This document shows, in pieces, positions 53,004 through 61,970 of a DNA stretch of 64,000 bases (its first letter is position 1; every line of letters starts with the position of its first letter). The notes under the pieces were generated by a model, which saw only the letters and a list, made by a program, of their open reading frames with translations, had not been told where the DNA came from and did not search any database. The stretch comes from Bacteroides clarus YIT 12056 (GTDB lineage Bacteria > Bacteroidota > Bacteroidia > Bacteroidales > Bacteroidaceae), in NCBI RefSeq assembly GCF_900129655.1, contig NZ_FQWK01000001.1, forward strand, positions 496,001 to 560,000, in the 5' to 3' direction. The translations under genes and the position numbers were made by a program.

Positions 53004-55973
53004 TTACGGTTCGGGTAGTAATACTATTCCTTGCTTTTTCTTTCCGTCCATCTTAGCTGTTATCGGATGTTCAAAGTGTACATGACGCAGGTATTTGGTC
53101 TCATGTACAGCAGGTTGCGCATTCAGAAAGTCTTGATTATATACACCGTCATTTATAAACGCGTTGATTGTGAAATAACCGACACCGAAAGAAGTCAGGT
53201 TCTGAAAAAAGTGCGTTCCCTGGCTGGGATCGACACGATAGTTTGTCAGCCCGGCTTCTACAATAATACGTGCTGCACTGATATGAGGCCATTTTACAGG
53301 AATGCCGAGCCATGTATCGCTACTGCCCCAGCGGCCCGGGCCTATCAGGACGTAGTTCTTTCCTTCGTTCAAGAATTGCTGGTTCAGTTTTTCTATCTCC
53401 CAGGCTATTTCCTGATTGTGGGAAGCGCTGTAATCATCAGTTTTTACGTAAATTACATCCTGCAATTCATTCATTATTCCATGTCCCAATGAATTGTTGG
53501 AACGGAGCAATAGTTGTTCATCGGGAATGGCTGTAAGGTCTTCATCAAGCATTTCCTTACTATCGACAATCGGACGGATTTGTAACAGATAGAATGTGCC
53601 GGTCTTGTCTTTTTCCCGGCTCATGGTAGCTGCGAATTCGATTTCAACAGGGCGGCGCATTTCCTGCTGTCCGTATTTCAATGCCAATTGTAGGATACGG
53701 GGCAGTGGGAATACATCATGCTGCAAGATATTGGCAAAGGTGATCACTTTACGCCCACCCGGATATAAACCGTCACGGATTATCTGGTCGTAAGGGTCAT
53801 AGGTGGAAGCTATATAATTGAGGGAACCGTCTTTCTCAGCCTCTTTAACATGTAATTTCAATAGGTTGAAACCGTCATCAATGGAGAAGTTATGACCGGC
53901 ATTACGCAGGTCGAGCGCATAAAAACGCGTTTGGGTTTCTTTTAGTGCAATCTCCATCTCGCTGGTTTGCAAGACCTGGTTGGGGTGATAGGGAGAGAAA
54001 CGAAGTGTCATACCGCCGTCTACAATATATTTACCCAATCCGAGTGCCAGATTGACAATGCCCTCTTCCGCCTTTTCATCTCCGATAGGGTAGTAGTTGA
54101 GCGAGCGTGCTACACCCGACATGGATGGATAGTAGCGGTCGCCATACTGATTTCCGACTACCTCTTGCAGGATGACTGCCATTTTTTCCTGGTCGATAAC
54201 GTTGCTTGTTGCTTGCATATAGGCTTTTGAATCACGGAAATATACAGAAGCGTAAACTCCCTTGATGGCATCGCTGAGCATGCGGAGCATTTCATACTTG
54301 TCGTCCAGATAAGGAATCATATAAGTATTGTATATTCCGGCGAAAGGCTGGTAATGCGAATCTTCCAATAGTGAGGAAGAACGGATAGCGATAGGGGATT
54401 TTACTACATCAAAGAAAGTGAAAAAGTCCTCAACCAAGCGGTCGGGCAGTTTGGCTTTCAGGAAGTATCGTAAAATCAAATCATCATCCGCATCGGAGAG
54501 GGCTATTTGATACAGGTTGTTGGTATCCATGAACTCGTCGAATACATCCGTACAAAGCACTACCGTTTTGGGTATGGCGACGTGGGCATTCTCAAATTCG
54601 TCGAATTCCGGATGGTGCTTCACCATATTGTCAATGAATGCCAGGCCACGTCCTTTACCGCCCAATGAGCCGTCGCCAATGCGGGCGAAGTTCGAGTAGC
54701 GGTCAAAGCGGTCACGCTTAAAGACAGCCACCACACCCTGATTCTTCATCTTGCGATACTTTACGATTGCCTCAAAAATGATTTTACGGTGGGCATCTAC
54801 ATCCTGAAGACTGTTCCAGGTAATAGGCTTCAAGAACTCGCCAATGGGGAACATGGCACGCGAATAGAGCCAGCGGCTCACATGATTGCGGCTGATATGA
54901 TAGAGGAACGACTCTGCCGGAACCGCAAAAAGGATGTTTTGGAGTTCTTTCAAGTTTTTGACGCGGGCAATCTCTTCCAGCGTATCGGGATTACGGAAGA
55001 TGAAGTCGCCGAAACCGAAATTGTCCGATACGATACGTCGCAGGTCTACGTCCATCTTCTTGGAGTTTTTATCGATGAAAGACGCATCATATTTAGCTGC
55101 GTACGAAACGTTATCCGATTCGGAAGATTGTATAATCAACGGGACAAACGGATCTTCCTTTCGTATGGCGGCGCATAACTTGATACCGGCAAGCGCGTCT
55201 TTTTCACCACGTTCTACACGGGGGAAGCGAACGTCTGTGATAACTCCCAGTATATTGTTTTTGTATTTTTCGTATATGCCGATTGCTTCATTATAGGTAC
55301 GCGCAAGGACGATTTTAGGGCGTCCTCTCATGCGTAGCGTACGTTGGTGGGCATTCAGCGCTTCGGTAGAAAATTCCTGGCTCTGCTTCAATACGAATTT
55401 ATAAAGATTGGGCAGGATAGAGGAGTAGAAGCGGATTCCGTCCTCTACCAGAAGAATAATCTGTACGCCCACTTCACTGACGTCATGCTCCAGATTCATT
55501 TTGTCCTCAATCAGTTTGATGATGGACACCAGTAAATCGGTATTTCCCAACCAGCAGAAGATATAATCGAACGAACTGAGGTCCTCGTTGGCAATACGTT
55601 TGGTAATGCCATGACTGAACGGCGTTAGAATTACCATGGGAATATGCTCGTATCGTCCTTTGATGGTTCGCGCTACGTCAAATCCCTCGTTATCTCCTGT
55701 TCCCGGCATACATATGATAAGGTCGTATGGCATGGACGATAGTTGGGCCAGCGCTTCCTCGCAAGTAGATACCTGTGTAAAGCGCGGCGGGTAACGCAGG
55801 GAGAGCGAGGTATATTCATTGAAGATTTTTTCGTCGATACGGCCATCGTCTTCCAGCATGAAAGCATCATAAGGGTTGGCGATTAAAAGCACATTGAAGA
55901 TACGTCGTGTCATGAGGTTTGCAAACTGCGTATCTTTGAAATAGAGCTGATTTAGTTTAAACTTACTAAGCAT
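53004..55973 (-). CDS. Receiver-like / PEP-pyruvate-binding (PPDK-N) fusion protein
   Basis: The 989-residue cytoplasmic protein begins with two receiver-like regions: about 25-155 (VLLIANPYDAFML, LIICMPGTGDNEG) and about 168-310 (QIILLVEDGIRFYSS, VITDVRFPR with an Asp at the expected phospho-acceptor place). From about 430 it has the ATP-grasp domain of PEP synthase/pyruvate phosphate dikinase (GDGSLGGKGRGLAFIDNM; PIAIRSSSLLEDSHYQPFAGIYNTY). The swivelling phosphohistidine domain and the PEP-binding TIM barrel of those enzymes are absent; instead the last 150 residues include GPGRWGSSDTWLGIPV. It may phosphorylate or regulate a partner in response to a signal. It stands alone between the DUF4493 operon and gdhA. 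Confidence 0.8.
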   Translation of the reverse strand: MLSKFKLNQLYFKDTQFANLMTRRIFNVLLIANPYDAFMLEDDGRIDEKIFNEYTSLSLRYPPRFTQVSTCEEALAQLSSMPYDLIICMPGTGDNEGFDVARTIKGRYEHIPMVILTPFSHGITKRIANEDLSSFDYIFCWLGNTDLLVSIIKLIEDKMNLEHDVSEVGVQIILLVEDGIRFYSSILPNLYKFVLKQSQEFSTEALNAHQRTLRMRGRPKIVLARTYNEAIGIYEKYKNNILGVITDVRFPRVERGEKDALAGIKLCAAIRKEDPFVPLIIQSSESDNVSYAAKYDASFIDKNSKKMDVDLRRIVSDNFGFGDFIFRNPDTLEEIARVKNLKELQNILFAVPAESFLYHISRNHVSRWLYSRAMFPIGEFLKPITWNSLQDVDAHRKIIFEAIVKYRKMKNQGVVAVFKRDRFDRYSNFARIGDGSLGGKGRGLAFIDNMVKHHPEFDEFENAHVAIPKTVVLCTDVFDEFMDTNNLYQIALSDADDDLILRYFLKAKLPDRLVEDFFTFFDVVKSPIAIRSSSLLEDSHYQPFAGIYNTYMIPYLDDKYEMLRMLSDAIKGVYASVYFRDSKAYMQATSNVIDQEKMAVILQEVVGNQYGDRYYPSMSGVARSLNYYPIGDEKAEEGIVNLALGLGKYIVDGGMTLRFSPYHPNQVLQTSEMEIALKETQTRFYALDLRNAGHNFSIDDGFNLLKLHVKEAEKDGSLNYIASTYDPYDQIIRDGLYPGGRKVITFANILQHDVFPLPRILQLALKYGQQEMRRPVEIEFAATMSREKDKTGTFYLLQIRPIVDSKEMLDEDLTAIPDEQLLLRSNNSLGHGIMNELQDVIYVKTDDYSASHNQEIAWEIEKLNQQFLNEGKNYVLIGPGRWGSSDTWLGIPVKWPHISAARIIVEAGLTNYRVDPSQGTHFFQNLTSFGVGYFTINAFINDGVYNQDFLNAQPAVHETKYLRHVHFEHPITAKMDGKKKQGIVLLPEP

Positions 55974-56002
55974 GTTTTCTCATGGTTTATTAGTTCGGAG
56001 GA

Positions 56003-56010
56003 CAAAAGTA
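56003..56010 (-). promoter_or_regulatory. -7 box of the receiver/PPDK-N fusion gene
   Basis: The minus strand reads TACTTTTG, 29 bp before the start at 55973. Confidence 0.55.
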
Positions 56011-56018
56011 GCAATTTA

Positions 56019-56050
56019 AATGAAGAATGAGGAATGAAGAATGAAGAATT
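56019..56050 (+). repeat. Four-copy heptamer AATGAAG repeat
   Basis: AATGAAG, AATGAGG, AATGAAG, AATGAAG follow in register in the intergenic region just upstream of the fusion-gene promoter. The unit length of 7 bp is shared with the hairpin-forming arrays elsewhere in the window, but here no inverted partner is seen. Confidence 0.6.
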
Positions 56051-56158
56051 ACCTTTGCAAGACACTTGTATGGCGCTGCTCAATTCTGTTTTTGTTATTC
56101 TTTATAATTTATGAGATTTGACGTTTTATTATTATTTAATCAAAATATTGCCGTAAAG

Positions 56159-56190
56159 TTTAGGTGTTTTGAAAAGTTTTCCTATATTTG
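56159..56190 (+). promoter_or_regulatory. Promoter of gdhA
   Basis: The -7 box TATATTTG (56183-56190) and a near -33 element TTTA (56159-56162) are 20 bp apart, as in the Bacteroides consensus. The ATG is 73 bp further on. Confidence 0.6.
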
Positions 56191-56262
56191 CAATGTTATT
56201 TATTGACATTTTGCTCGAATGATTATTGAATAACGAGGTAAGAACCTTTAAAACGTAATATT

Positions 56263-57600
56263 ATGAATATCGAACGTATCATGTCCTCTTTGGAGGCAAA
56301 GCATCCCGGCGAGTCTGAATATCTTCAAGCCGTAAAGGAAGTACTTCTTTCTATCGAAGATATCTACAATCAGCATCCTGAGTTCGAGAAGGCAAAGATT
56401 ATAGAACGATTGGTTGAACCTGACCGTATTTTTACTTTCCGCGTTACGTGGGTAGATGATAAAGGCGAGGTGCAGACGAACCTCGGTTATCGTGTACAGT
56501 TCAATAACGCCATCGGTCCGTACAAAGGCGGTATCCGTTTCCATGCTTCTGTAAATCTCTCTATTCTGAAATTCTTGGGATTTGAACAAACCTTCAAAAA
56601 TGCGTTGACTACTCTGCCTATGGGGGGTGGTAAAGGTGGTTCCGATTTCTCTCCGCGCGGTAAGAGCGATGCGGAAGTGATGCGTTTCTGCCAGGCTTTC
56701 ATGCTTGAATTATGGCGTCATCTTGGTCCGGATATGGATGTGCCTGCCGGTGATATCGGTGTGGGCGGCCGTGAAGTGGGTTATATGTTCGGTATGTATA
56801 AGAAGCTGACGCGTGAGTTTACGGGAACTTTCACCGGTAAAGGGTTGGAATTCGGCGGCTCATTGATACGTCCTGAAGCAACAGGATTTGGCGGATTGTA
56901 TTTTGTACATCAGATGTTGGAAACCAAAGGTATCGATATTAAAGGTAAGACGGTTGCCATCTCCGGTTTCGGAAACGTGGCTTGGGGAGCAGCTACCAAA
57001 GCTACCCAGTTGGGGGCGAAAGTCATTACCATTTCAGGTCCCGACGGTTATATTTATGACCCGAACGGTATCAGTGGCGAAAAGATAGATTATATGTTGG
57101 AGCTTCGTGCATCGGGCAATGATATTGTAGCTCCGTATGCCGATGAATTCCCGGGTTCTACTTTTGTTCCGGGTAAACGTCCGTGGGAAGTGAAAGCCGA
57201 TATCGCCTTGCCTTGCGCAACGCAGAATGAGCTGAATGGTGAAGACGCACAGCATCTGATTGATAATAAGGTGACTTGCGTAGGTGAAATCTCCAATATG
57301 GGATGTACGCCCGAAGCCATCGACCTATTTATCGAAAACAAGATTATGTATGCACCGGGTAAGGCTGTGAATGCGGGCGGTGTGGCTACCAGTGGTTTGG
57401 AAATGTCACAGAATGCTATGCATATCAGCTGGAGTGCAGCCGAAGTGGATGAAAAACTTCACGCCATTATGCACGGTATCCATACCCAGTGTGTGAAATA
57501 CGGAACCGAACCTGACGGTTACATTAACTATGTGAAAGGCGCTAATATTGCCGGTTTCATGAAAGTAGCCCATGCCATGATGGGTCAGGGAATTATCTAA
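56263..57600 (+). CDS. gdhA: NADP-specific glutamate dehydrogenase
   Basis: The 445-residue enzyme has the hexameric GDH core: YKGGIRFHASVNLSILKFLGF, PMGGGKGGSDF with the catalytic lysine, PAGDIGVGGREVGYMFG, and the dinucleotide-binding AISGFGNVAWGAA. It converts 2-oxoglutarate and ammonia to glutamate, the main ammonium assimilation reaction in Bacteroides. It has the usual length for the small NADP-type subgroup. The leader has a consensus-like promoter and the gene is followed by a strong terminator, so it is a monocistronic unit. Confidence 0.97.
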   Translation: MNIERIMSSLEAKHPGESEYLQAVKEVLLSIEDIYNQHPEFEKAKIIERLVEPDRIFTFRVTWVDDKGEVQTNLGYRVQFNNAIGPYKGGIRFHASVNLSILKFLGFEQTFKNALTTLPMGGGKGGSDFSPRGKSDAEVMRFCQAFMLELWRHLGPDMDVPAGDIGVGGREVGYMFGMYKKLTREFTGTFTGKGLEFGGSLIRPEATGFGGLYFVHQMLETKGIDIKGKTVAISGFGNVAWGAATKATQLGAKVITISGPDGYIYDPNGISGEKIDYMLELRASGNDIVAPYADEFPGSTFVPGKRPWEVKADIALPCATQNELNGEDAQHLIDNKVTCVGEISNMGCTPEAIDLFIENKIMYAPGKAVNAGGVATSGLEMSQNAMHISWSAAEVDEKLHAIMHGIHTQCVKYGTEPDGYINYVKGANIAGFMKVAHAMMGQGII

Positions 57601-57639
57601 GGAAAAACTTTGTTTAGTTGTATTTGTATTTGTGGTTTG

Positions 57640-57679
57640 TGCTGCCCCGGCCTGCGAAGGTGTGGGCAGCATCTTTTTT
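57640..57679 (+). terminator. Intrinsic terminator of gdhA
   Basis: TGCTGCCC (57640-57647) pairs with GGGCAGCA (57664-57671), followed by a T run (57673-57679). Confidence 0.8.
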
Positions 57680-57715
57680 AATGATGGGCGGTTAATGATT
57701 AATCACTATTTTTCT

Positions 57716-57723
57716 TACCTTTG
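57716..57723 (+). promoter_or_regulatory. -7 box of the M24 peptidase gene
   Basis: TACCTTTG on the plus strand, 27 bp before the ATG at 57751. Confidence 0.55.
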
Positions 57724-57750
57724 CATTCCAGAATAATAAATAACAAAGAG

Positions 57751-58914
57751 ATGTTACAACCGGAATTGAAATTAAGACGTGATAAGATACGTGTTCTCAT
57801 GGTGCAGCAGGGCATTGATGCTGCTCTTATCACCTGCAATGTAAACTTAATCTATACGTACGGTCGCGTTGTCAGCGGATATTTATATTTGCCGTTGAAT
57901 GCTCCTGCGCGTTTGTTCATAAAACGCCCTAATGATATCGAGGGCGAACATATCCATCCTATCCGTAAGCCGGAACAAATTACCGAATTGTTGAAGGAAT
58001 GTGGTTTGCCTTTGCCTGCTAAGTTGATGCTGGAAGGTGATGAACTATCCTTTACGGAATATAATCGCTTGGCTGCCTGTTTTCCCGAAACAGAGGTTGT
58101 GCCTTGCGGTACCGCGTTGATTCGTCAGGCTCGAAGTGTAAAAACTCCGATAGAAATTGAAATGTTCCGCCGTTCCGGAGCTGCCCACACAAAGGCGTAC
58201 GAACAGATTCCCTCGGTTTATCAGCCGGGAATGACCGACCGTCAGCTATCCATTGAAATAGAACGGTTGATGCGTTTGGAGGGATGTTTGGGGATATTCC
58301 GCGTATTCGGACAGAGTATGGAGATTTTTATGGGAAGTCTTTTGGCCGGTGACAATGCGGCGGTTCCCTCTCCGTATGATTTTGCATTGGGCGGTAAAGG
58401 GCTCGATCCTTCCTTGCCGGGCGGTGTGAGTGGTACTCTCCTGCAAGCGGGACAGTGCTTTATGGTAGATATGGGTGGAAATTTCTATGGCTATATGGGT
58501 GATATGAGCCGTGTATTTTCCATAGGCAGGTTGCCGGAACAGGCATATACCGCGCATCAGACGTGTATAGAAATACAAGAGGAGATTGCGGCGATGGCAA
58601 AACCGGGAACTGTTTGTGAAGATATGTACAACAAAGCTATTGAAATAGTAACGAAAGCCGGTTTTGCGGATTACTTTATGGGAGTAGACCAAAAAGCGAA
58701 ATTCATAGGTCATGGCATTGGTCTGGAAATAAATGAAATGCCCGTACTGGCGCCCCGTATGAAGCAGGAGTTGGAGCCGGGTATGGTCTTTGCTCTGGAA
58801 CCCAAAATCGTTTTGCCCGGTATAGGTCCTGTCGGAATTGAAAACTCATGGGCTGTAACAACCGATGGTTTGGAGAAACTGACTTTGTGCAAAGAGGAAA
58901 TCATAGAATTATGA
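57751..58914 (+). CDS. M24-family aminopeptidase P-like metallopeptidase
   Basis: The start is set at the ATG at 57751 (MLQPELKLRRDKI), after a -7 box at 57716; the frame upstream has no signal. The 387-residue protein has an N-terminal creatinase-like domain (about 1-140) and a pita-bread catalytic domain with metal ligands in MVDMGGNFYGYMGDMSR (two Asp), GHGIGLEINE (His) and ALEP / GIENSWAVT (Glu). This is the Xaa-Pro peptidase/prolidase family, which removes residues before proline from peptides in the cytoplasm. Exact substrate preference is not evident. Confidence 0.9.
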   Translation: MLQPELKLRRDKIRVLMVQQGIDAALITCNVNLIYTYGRVVSGYLYLPLNAPARLFIKRPNDIEGEHIHPIRKPEQITELLKECGLPLPAKLMLEGDELSFTEYNRLAACFPETEVVPCGTALIRQARSVKTPIEIEMFRRSGAAHTKAYEQIPSVYQPGMTDRQLSIEIERLMRLEGCLGIFRVFGQSMEIFMGSLLAGDNAAVPSPYDFALGGKGLDPSLPGGVSGTLLQAGQCFMVDMGGNFYGYMGDMSRVFSIGRLPEQAYTAHQTCIEIQEEIAAMAKPGTVCEDMYNKAIEIVTKAGFADYFMGVDQKAKFIGHGIGLEINEMPVLAPRMKQELEPGMVFALEPKIVLPGIGPVGIENSWAVTTDGLEKLTLCKEEIIEL

Positions 58915-58927
58915 TAAACAATAAACA

Positions 58928-59040
58928 ATAAGCGGTTAGCGATTAGTGATAAGTGATTAGCTGACAATTATGCCGTATGGCAATCACTAATCACTAATCA
59001 CTTATCACTTATCACTTATCATTAATCGCTAACCGCTTAT
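58928..59040. terminator. Long heptamer-repeat hairpin between convergent genes
   Basis: Perfect 18-bp arms (58928-58945, 59023-59040) with a second inner stem GTGATAAGTGATTAG/CTAATCACTTATCAC (58946-58960, 58994-59008). The right side is a run of about eight heptamers (AATCACT, TATCACT, AATCGCT, AACCGCT). It resembles the array at 1430-1496 and is a likely bidirectional terminator. Confidence 0.65.
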
Positions 59041-59043
59041 CAC

Positions 59044-59169
59044 TCACTTCACCCTTCTGTTCAATTGGTTATTAGCCTTGGATGGTTTTGATTTACCGAT
59101 TCTCTTTCCTGTAGGTTTGGCTTTATTGTTCCGATTGGGGTGCGATTGTGTGTTTTTACTCACCTTCAT
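59044..59169 (-). CDS. Possible very small basic protein (41 aa)
   Basis: An ATG at 59167-59169, overlapping the end of the gene upstream by 14 bp, opens a 41-codon frame ending in TGA at 59044-59046. The product is extremely basic and Asn/Lys/Arg/Pro-rich (MKVSKNTQSHPNRNN..., ending NNQLNRRVK), with no membrane segment. The stop lies 3 bp from the heptamer hairpin, exactly as the genuine gene end at 1497 abuts its hairpin, which supports it being a real translated tail of the ruvA-associated operon. The family is not recognised and it may be spurious. Confidence 0.42.
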   Translation of the reverse strand: MKVSKNTQSHPNRNNKAKPTGKRIGKSKPSKANNQLNRRVK

Positions 59170-60154
59170 AATATTCACATAGATAATAACGGGCGATAAA
59201 GTCCCAATTTTTCTGTAATACTTCTTTGCCGTTGGTAAATGGAAGCTGCACGTCAGGTAATATTCCTTTGAGCATACCGTACTTTATTAAGTCGAACGGG
59301 CAGGTTCCCGGACGGCAAAAGAGTTTGTAGCCTTCGGCAGCAGCGCGTTCGGCATTATACATCGGGTTGTGCCCTTCACAAAAATAGGCGGCTACATTAT
59401 GGGCTATTAGCATGCCTTTGGCATTGGCGTATATTACGAATTCTTTCTTATACTCTAAGTCGGGGAGTAGAGCGGAAGGAGTATCTTCCCATCTCAGGAC
59501 TTCAACAAAGAATTTGCAGAGTTCTTTATAGGTAGCAAAGTATAGTAAAGATTTGCCACCGCTGTATTCCAGGCAATGTTCAACATCCTTGCTCAATTTT
59601 GTTTCAGGAGTGATTTCCGGAAGAGGAGTGGAAGGCATATCTAACAAATCCGGTCCCATTACCCATAAAAATGAAGAGGGTTCTTCGTTGATAGGCGCTT
59701 CTTCAAATTCTTCATCCATCAGTTTATAAACTTCTTGAGCCAAATCCAGCAAGTCCTTATCATACGGATCTTGCAATGTGTATTCATCCGGTCCATAGAG
59801 TGCGAAGTGGGATTTTAATGTCCACAGTACAAATGCAATATCTTCCGGATTGATTTCATCGGGGATGTAGCTGTCGGATAACCGATAGAAAGGAAGATAC
59901 GTATTATACAGCGCATAATATGATTCGGTGAATGTTTTCCAACCGCCGGTCTGGGCAATTACATCTTGAAAATACATACAGAGCGAGACCGTGGCGTCTT
60001 TTTGCACATAGTCGTTTTCCTTGAACAGAGGAGATTGTTGTACTAGCGGGAAGATACTCGCTGCAAATTTGAGATACCATTGGTCACCGGGTAGCACACG
60101 CGTGCGCTCATTGGCGCCCAACCATTGTTTCATGAGAATAGGAACTGGCTTCAT
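59156..60154 (-). CDS. Hypothetical protein (possibly DUF3843 family)
   Basis: The 332-residue soluble protein has no signal peptide. It is helical and acidic, with aromatic-rich stretches (MKQWLGANERTRVLPGDQWYLKFAASIF, GGWKTFTESYYALYNTYLPFY). A run of acidic residues occurs near 145-160 (MDEEFEEAPINEEP). I recall a Bacteroides family called DUF3843 with this opening and layout but am not certain. It follows ruvA after 39 bp and is probably co-transcribed with it. No catalytic motif is visible and no role is proposed. Confidence 0.75.
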   Translation of the reverse strand: MKPVPILMKQWLGANERTRVLPGDQWYLKFAASIFPLVQQSPLFKENDYVQKDATVSLCMYFQDVIAQTGGWKTFTESYYALYNTYLPFYRLSDSYIPDEINPEDIAFVLWTLKSHFALYGPDEYTLQDPYDKDLLDLAQEVYKLMDEEFEEAPINEEPSSFLWVMGPDLLDMPSTPLPEITPETKLSKDVEHCLEYSGGKSLLYFATYKELCKFFVEVLRWEDTPSALLPDLEYKKEFVIYANAKGMLIAHNVAAYFCEGHNPMYNAERAAAEGYKLFCRPGTCPFDLIKYGMLKGILPDVQLPFTNGKEVLQKNWDFIARYYLCEYYEGE

Positions 60155-60193
60155 TGTTTGTTTGCTTTTAATGTGTGAATAATATGTATGGGG

Positions 60194-60796
60194 TTATAAT
60201 CTTTTCAGAGCCAGTTTGATAACCTGTTCTACCGGTGCATTGGCATCTTCCTTTAGGATGGCCATTACTACTTTTTGCGAAGGAGCTTGTGCGAATCCCA
60301 ACATTGTGAGGGCGGCCACAGCTTCTTCTTGTACTTGCGCATTGGCGGCAGTAAAGGCAGGACCGGTTATATCGGCCGCTCCGGAAACCATTCCACCGGT
60401 TTTTATTTTGTCTTTTAAGTCAACTATCACACGCTGGGCTGTTTTTAAACCGATTCCTTTCACCGTTTTCAGCAGATTGGCATTCTCCGTGCTGATAACA
60501 TTTATCAACTCGGAGGGGGATAAGGCTGAAAGAATCATACGGGCCGTATTGCCACCGATACCTGATACGGAAATCAACAGCAGAAACAACTCACGTTCTT
60601 GCTTGTCTGCAAAACCATAAAGGATATATGCATCTTCACGGATAGCTTCATAAATATATAGTTTGCAGCTTTTTTTTCCTTGTATGGCGGCATATGTGTT
60701 CAAGGAGATATTTGCGGCATACCCCAAACCGTTACAGTCTATAATTGCGCTTGCCGGACTCAACTCGGCAATTTCACCTTTAATGTATTCTATCAT
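60194..60796 (-). CDS. ruvA: Holliday junction branch migration protein RuvA
   Basis: The 200-residue protein has the OB-fold domain I ([27 protein letters not shown]), two helix-hairpin-helix units in domain II ([41 protein letters not shown]) and a C-terminal UBA-like domain III ([10 protein letters not shown]) that contacts RuvB. It binds four-way junctions as a tetramer and loads the RuvB motor for recombination repair. ruvB is not in the window. Length is normal. Confidence 0.97.
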   Translation of the reverse strand: MIEYIKGEIAELSPASAIIDCNGLGYAANISLNTYAAIQGKKSCKLYIYEAIREDAYILYGFADKQERELFLLLISVSGIGGNTARMILSALSPSELINVISTENANLLKTVKGIGLKTAQRVIVDLKDKIKTGGMVSGAADITGPAFTAANAQVQEEAVAALTMLGFAQAPSQKVVMAILKEDANAPVEQVIKLALKRL

Positions 60797-60912
60797 ATAA
60801 TTATTATTCCTATTCTGCGAATGTAGGAATTATTATTGACTTTTAGTCTCTAAAAAAAGAAAAACTCTGTGAAACTTGAAGTCTTCTATACTAAGATATA
60901 AATGAAAATGCT

Positions 60913-60920
60913 TACTTTTG
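60913..60920 (+). promoter_or_regulatory. -7 box of ddh
   Basis: TACTTTTG on the plus strand. A transcript from here leaves about 36 nt before the ATG at 60963, supporting that start over the one at 60939. Confidence 0.55.
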
Positions 60921-60962
60921 CGCTCATAAAATAGAAAGTTGATAACTAAAATCGGTAAAAAG

Positions 60963-61862
60963 ATGAAAAAAGTAAGAGCAGCCATCGTTGGTTATGGCAA
61001 TATCGGACATTTTGTACTTGAGGCATTACAAGCGGCTCCTGATTTTGAAATAGCCGGAGTAGTACGTCGTGCGGGGGCGGAGAACCGTCCTGCGGAATTG
61101 AGTGAGTATTCCGTTGTGAAAGATATTAAAGAGCTGAAGGATGTGGATGTGGCCATCCTTTGTACTCCTACACGTAGCGTTGAGAAATATGCTAAAGAGA
61201 TATTGGCGCTTGGAATTCACACGGTAGACAGTTTCGATATTCATACCGGCATTCCGGCATTACGTCGTACCCTGGATACTGAAGCGAAAGCTCATAACAC
61301 TGTTTCTATTATTTCTGCGGGTTGGGATCCGGGAAGCGATTCCGTTGTACGCACCTTGCTGGAAGCTATTGCGCCGAAGGGAATTACTTATACCAACTTC
61401 GGTCCGGGTATGAGTATGGGACATACGGTGGCGGTAAAAGCCATCGAAGGTGTAAAAGCTGCCCTCTCAATGACTATTCCTACCGGTACGGGTATACATC
61501 GCCGTATGGTCTACATCGAGCTGAACGACGGTTACGAATTTGAGAAAGTAGCTGCCGCTATCAAGGCCGATCCGTATTTTGTAAATGATGAGACGCATGT
61601 GAAACTTGTTCCGAGCGTAGACGCGTTGCTCGATATGGGACATGGTGTAAACCTGACCCGTAAAGGCGTTTCAGGAAAAACGCAGAACCAGTTGTTCGAA
61701 TTCAATATGCGTATCAATAATCCTGCGCTTACCGCGCAAGTGCTGGTATGTGTGGCGCGTGCCGCAATGCGTCAGCAACCGGGTTGCTATACAATGGTTG
61801 AGATTCCGGTTATCGACCTTCTGCCGGGCGACCGCGAGGAGTGGATTGCACACTTGGTATAA
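60963..61862 (+). CDS. ddh: meso-Diaminopimelate D-dehydrogenase
   Basis: The start is set at the ATG at 60963 (MKKVRAAIVGYGNIGHFVLEAL). The 299-residue enzyme has an NADP-binding Rossmann opening (GYGNIG), CTPTRSVEKYAKEIL, SAGWDPGSDSVVR and the substrate-site segment FGPGMSMGHTVAVKAI that are characteristic of diaminopimelate dehydrogenase. It makes meso-DAP from tetrahydrodipicolinate and ammonia in one step, bypassing the succinylase branch; it serves lysine and peptidoglycan synthesis. The enzyme is common in Bacteroides. It is a monocistronic unit with a promoter and a strong terminator. Confidence 0.96.
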   Translation: MKKVRAAIVGYGNIGHFVLEALQAAPDFEIAGVVRRAGAENRPAELSEYSVVKDIKELKDVDVAILCTPTRSVEKYAKEILALGIHTVDSFDIHTGIPALRRTLDTEAKAHNTVSIISAGWDPGSDSVVRTLLEAIAPKGITYTNFGPGMSMGHTVAVKAIEGVKAALSMTIPTGTGIHRRMVYIELNDGYEFEKVAAAIKADPYFVNDETHVKLVPSVDALLDMGHGVNLTRKGVSGKTQNQLFEFNMRINNPALTAQVLVCVARAAMRQQPGCYTMVEIPVIDLLPGDREEWIAHLV

Positions 61863-61917
61863 GAATATAAAAAAACAGATGATACGTTTATATGAAATGC
61901 ACCATCTGTCAGTACTG

Positions 61918-61959
61918 AACACATCATCTGTTTGACCATAACAGACGATGTGTTTTTTT
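61918..61959. terminator. Terminator between convergent ddh and rseP
   Basis: A 15-bp stem (61918-61932 with 61940-61954, one A/C mismatch) with a 7-nt loop is followed by a T run (61953-61959). It is probably active in both directions. Confidence 0.8.
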
Positions 61960-61970
61960 GTATCTTGTTA

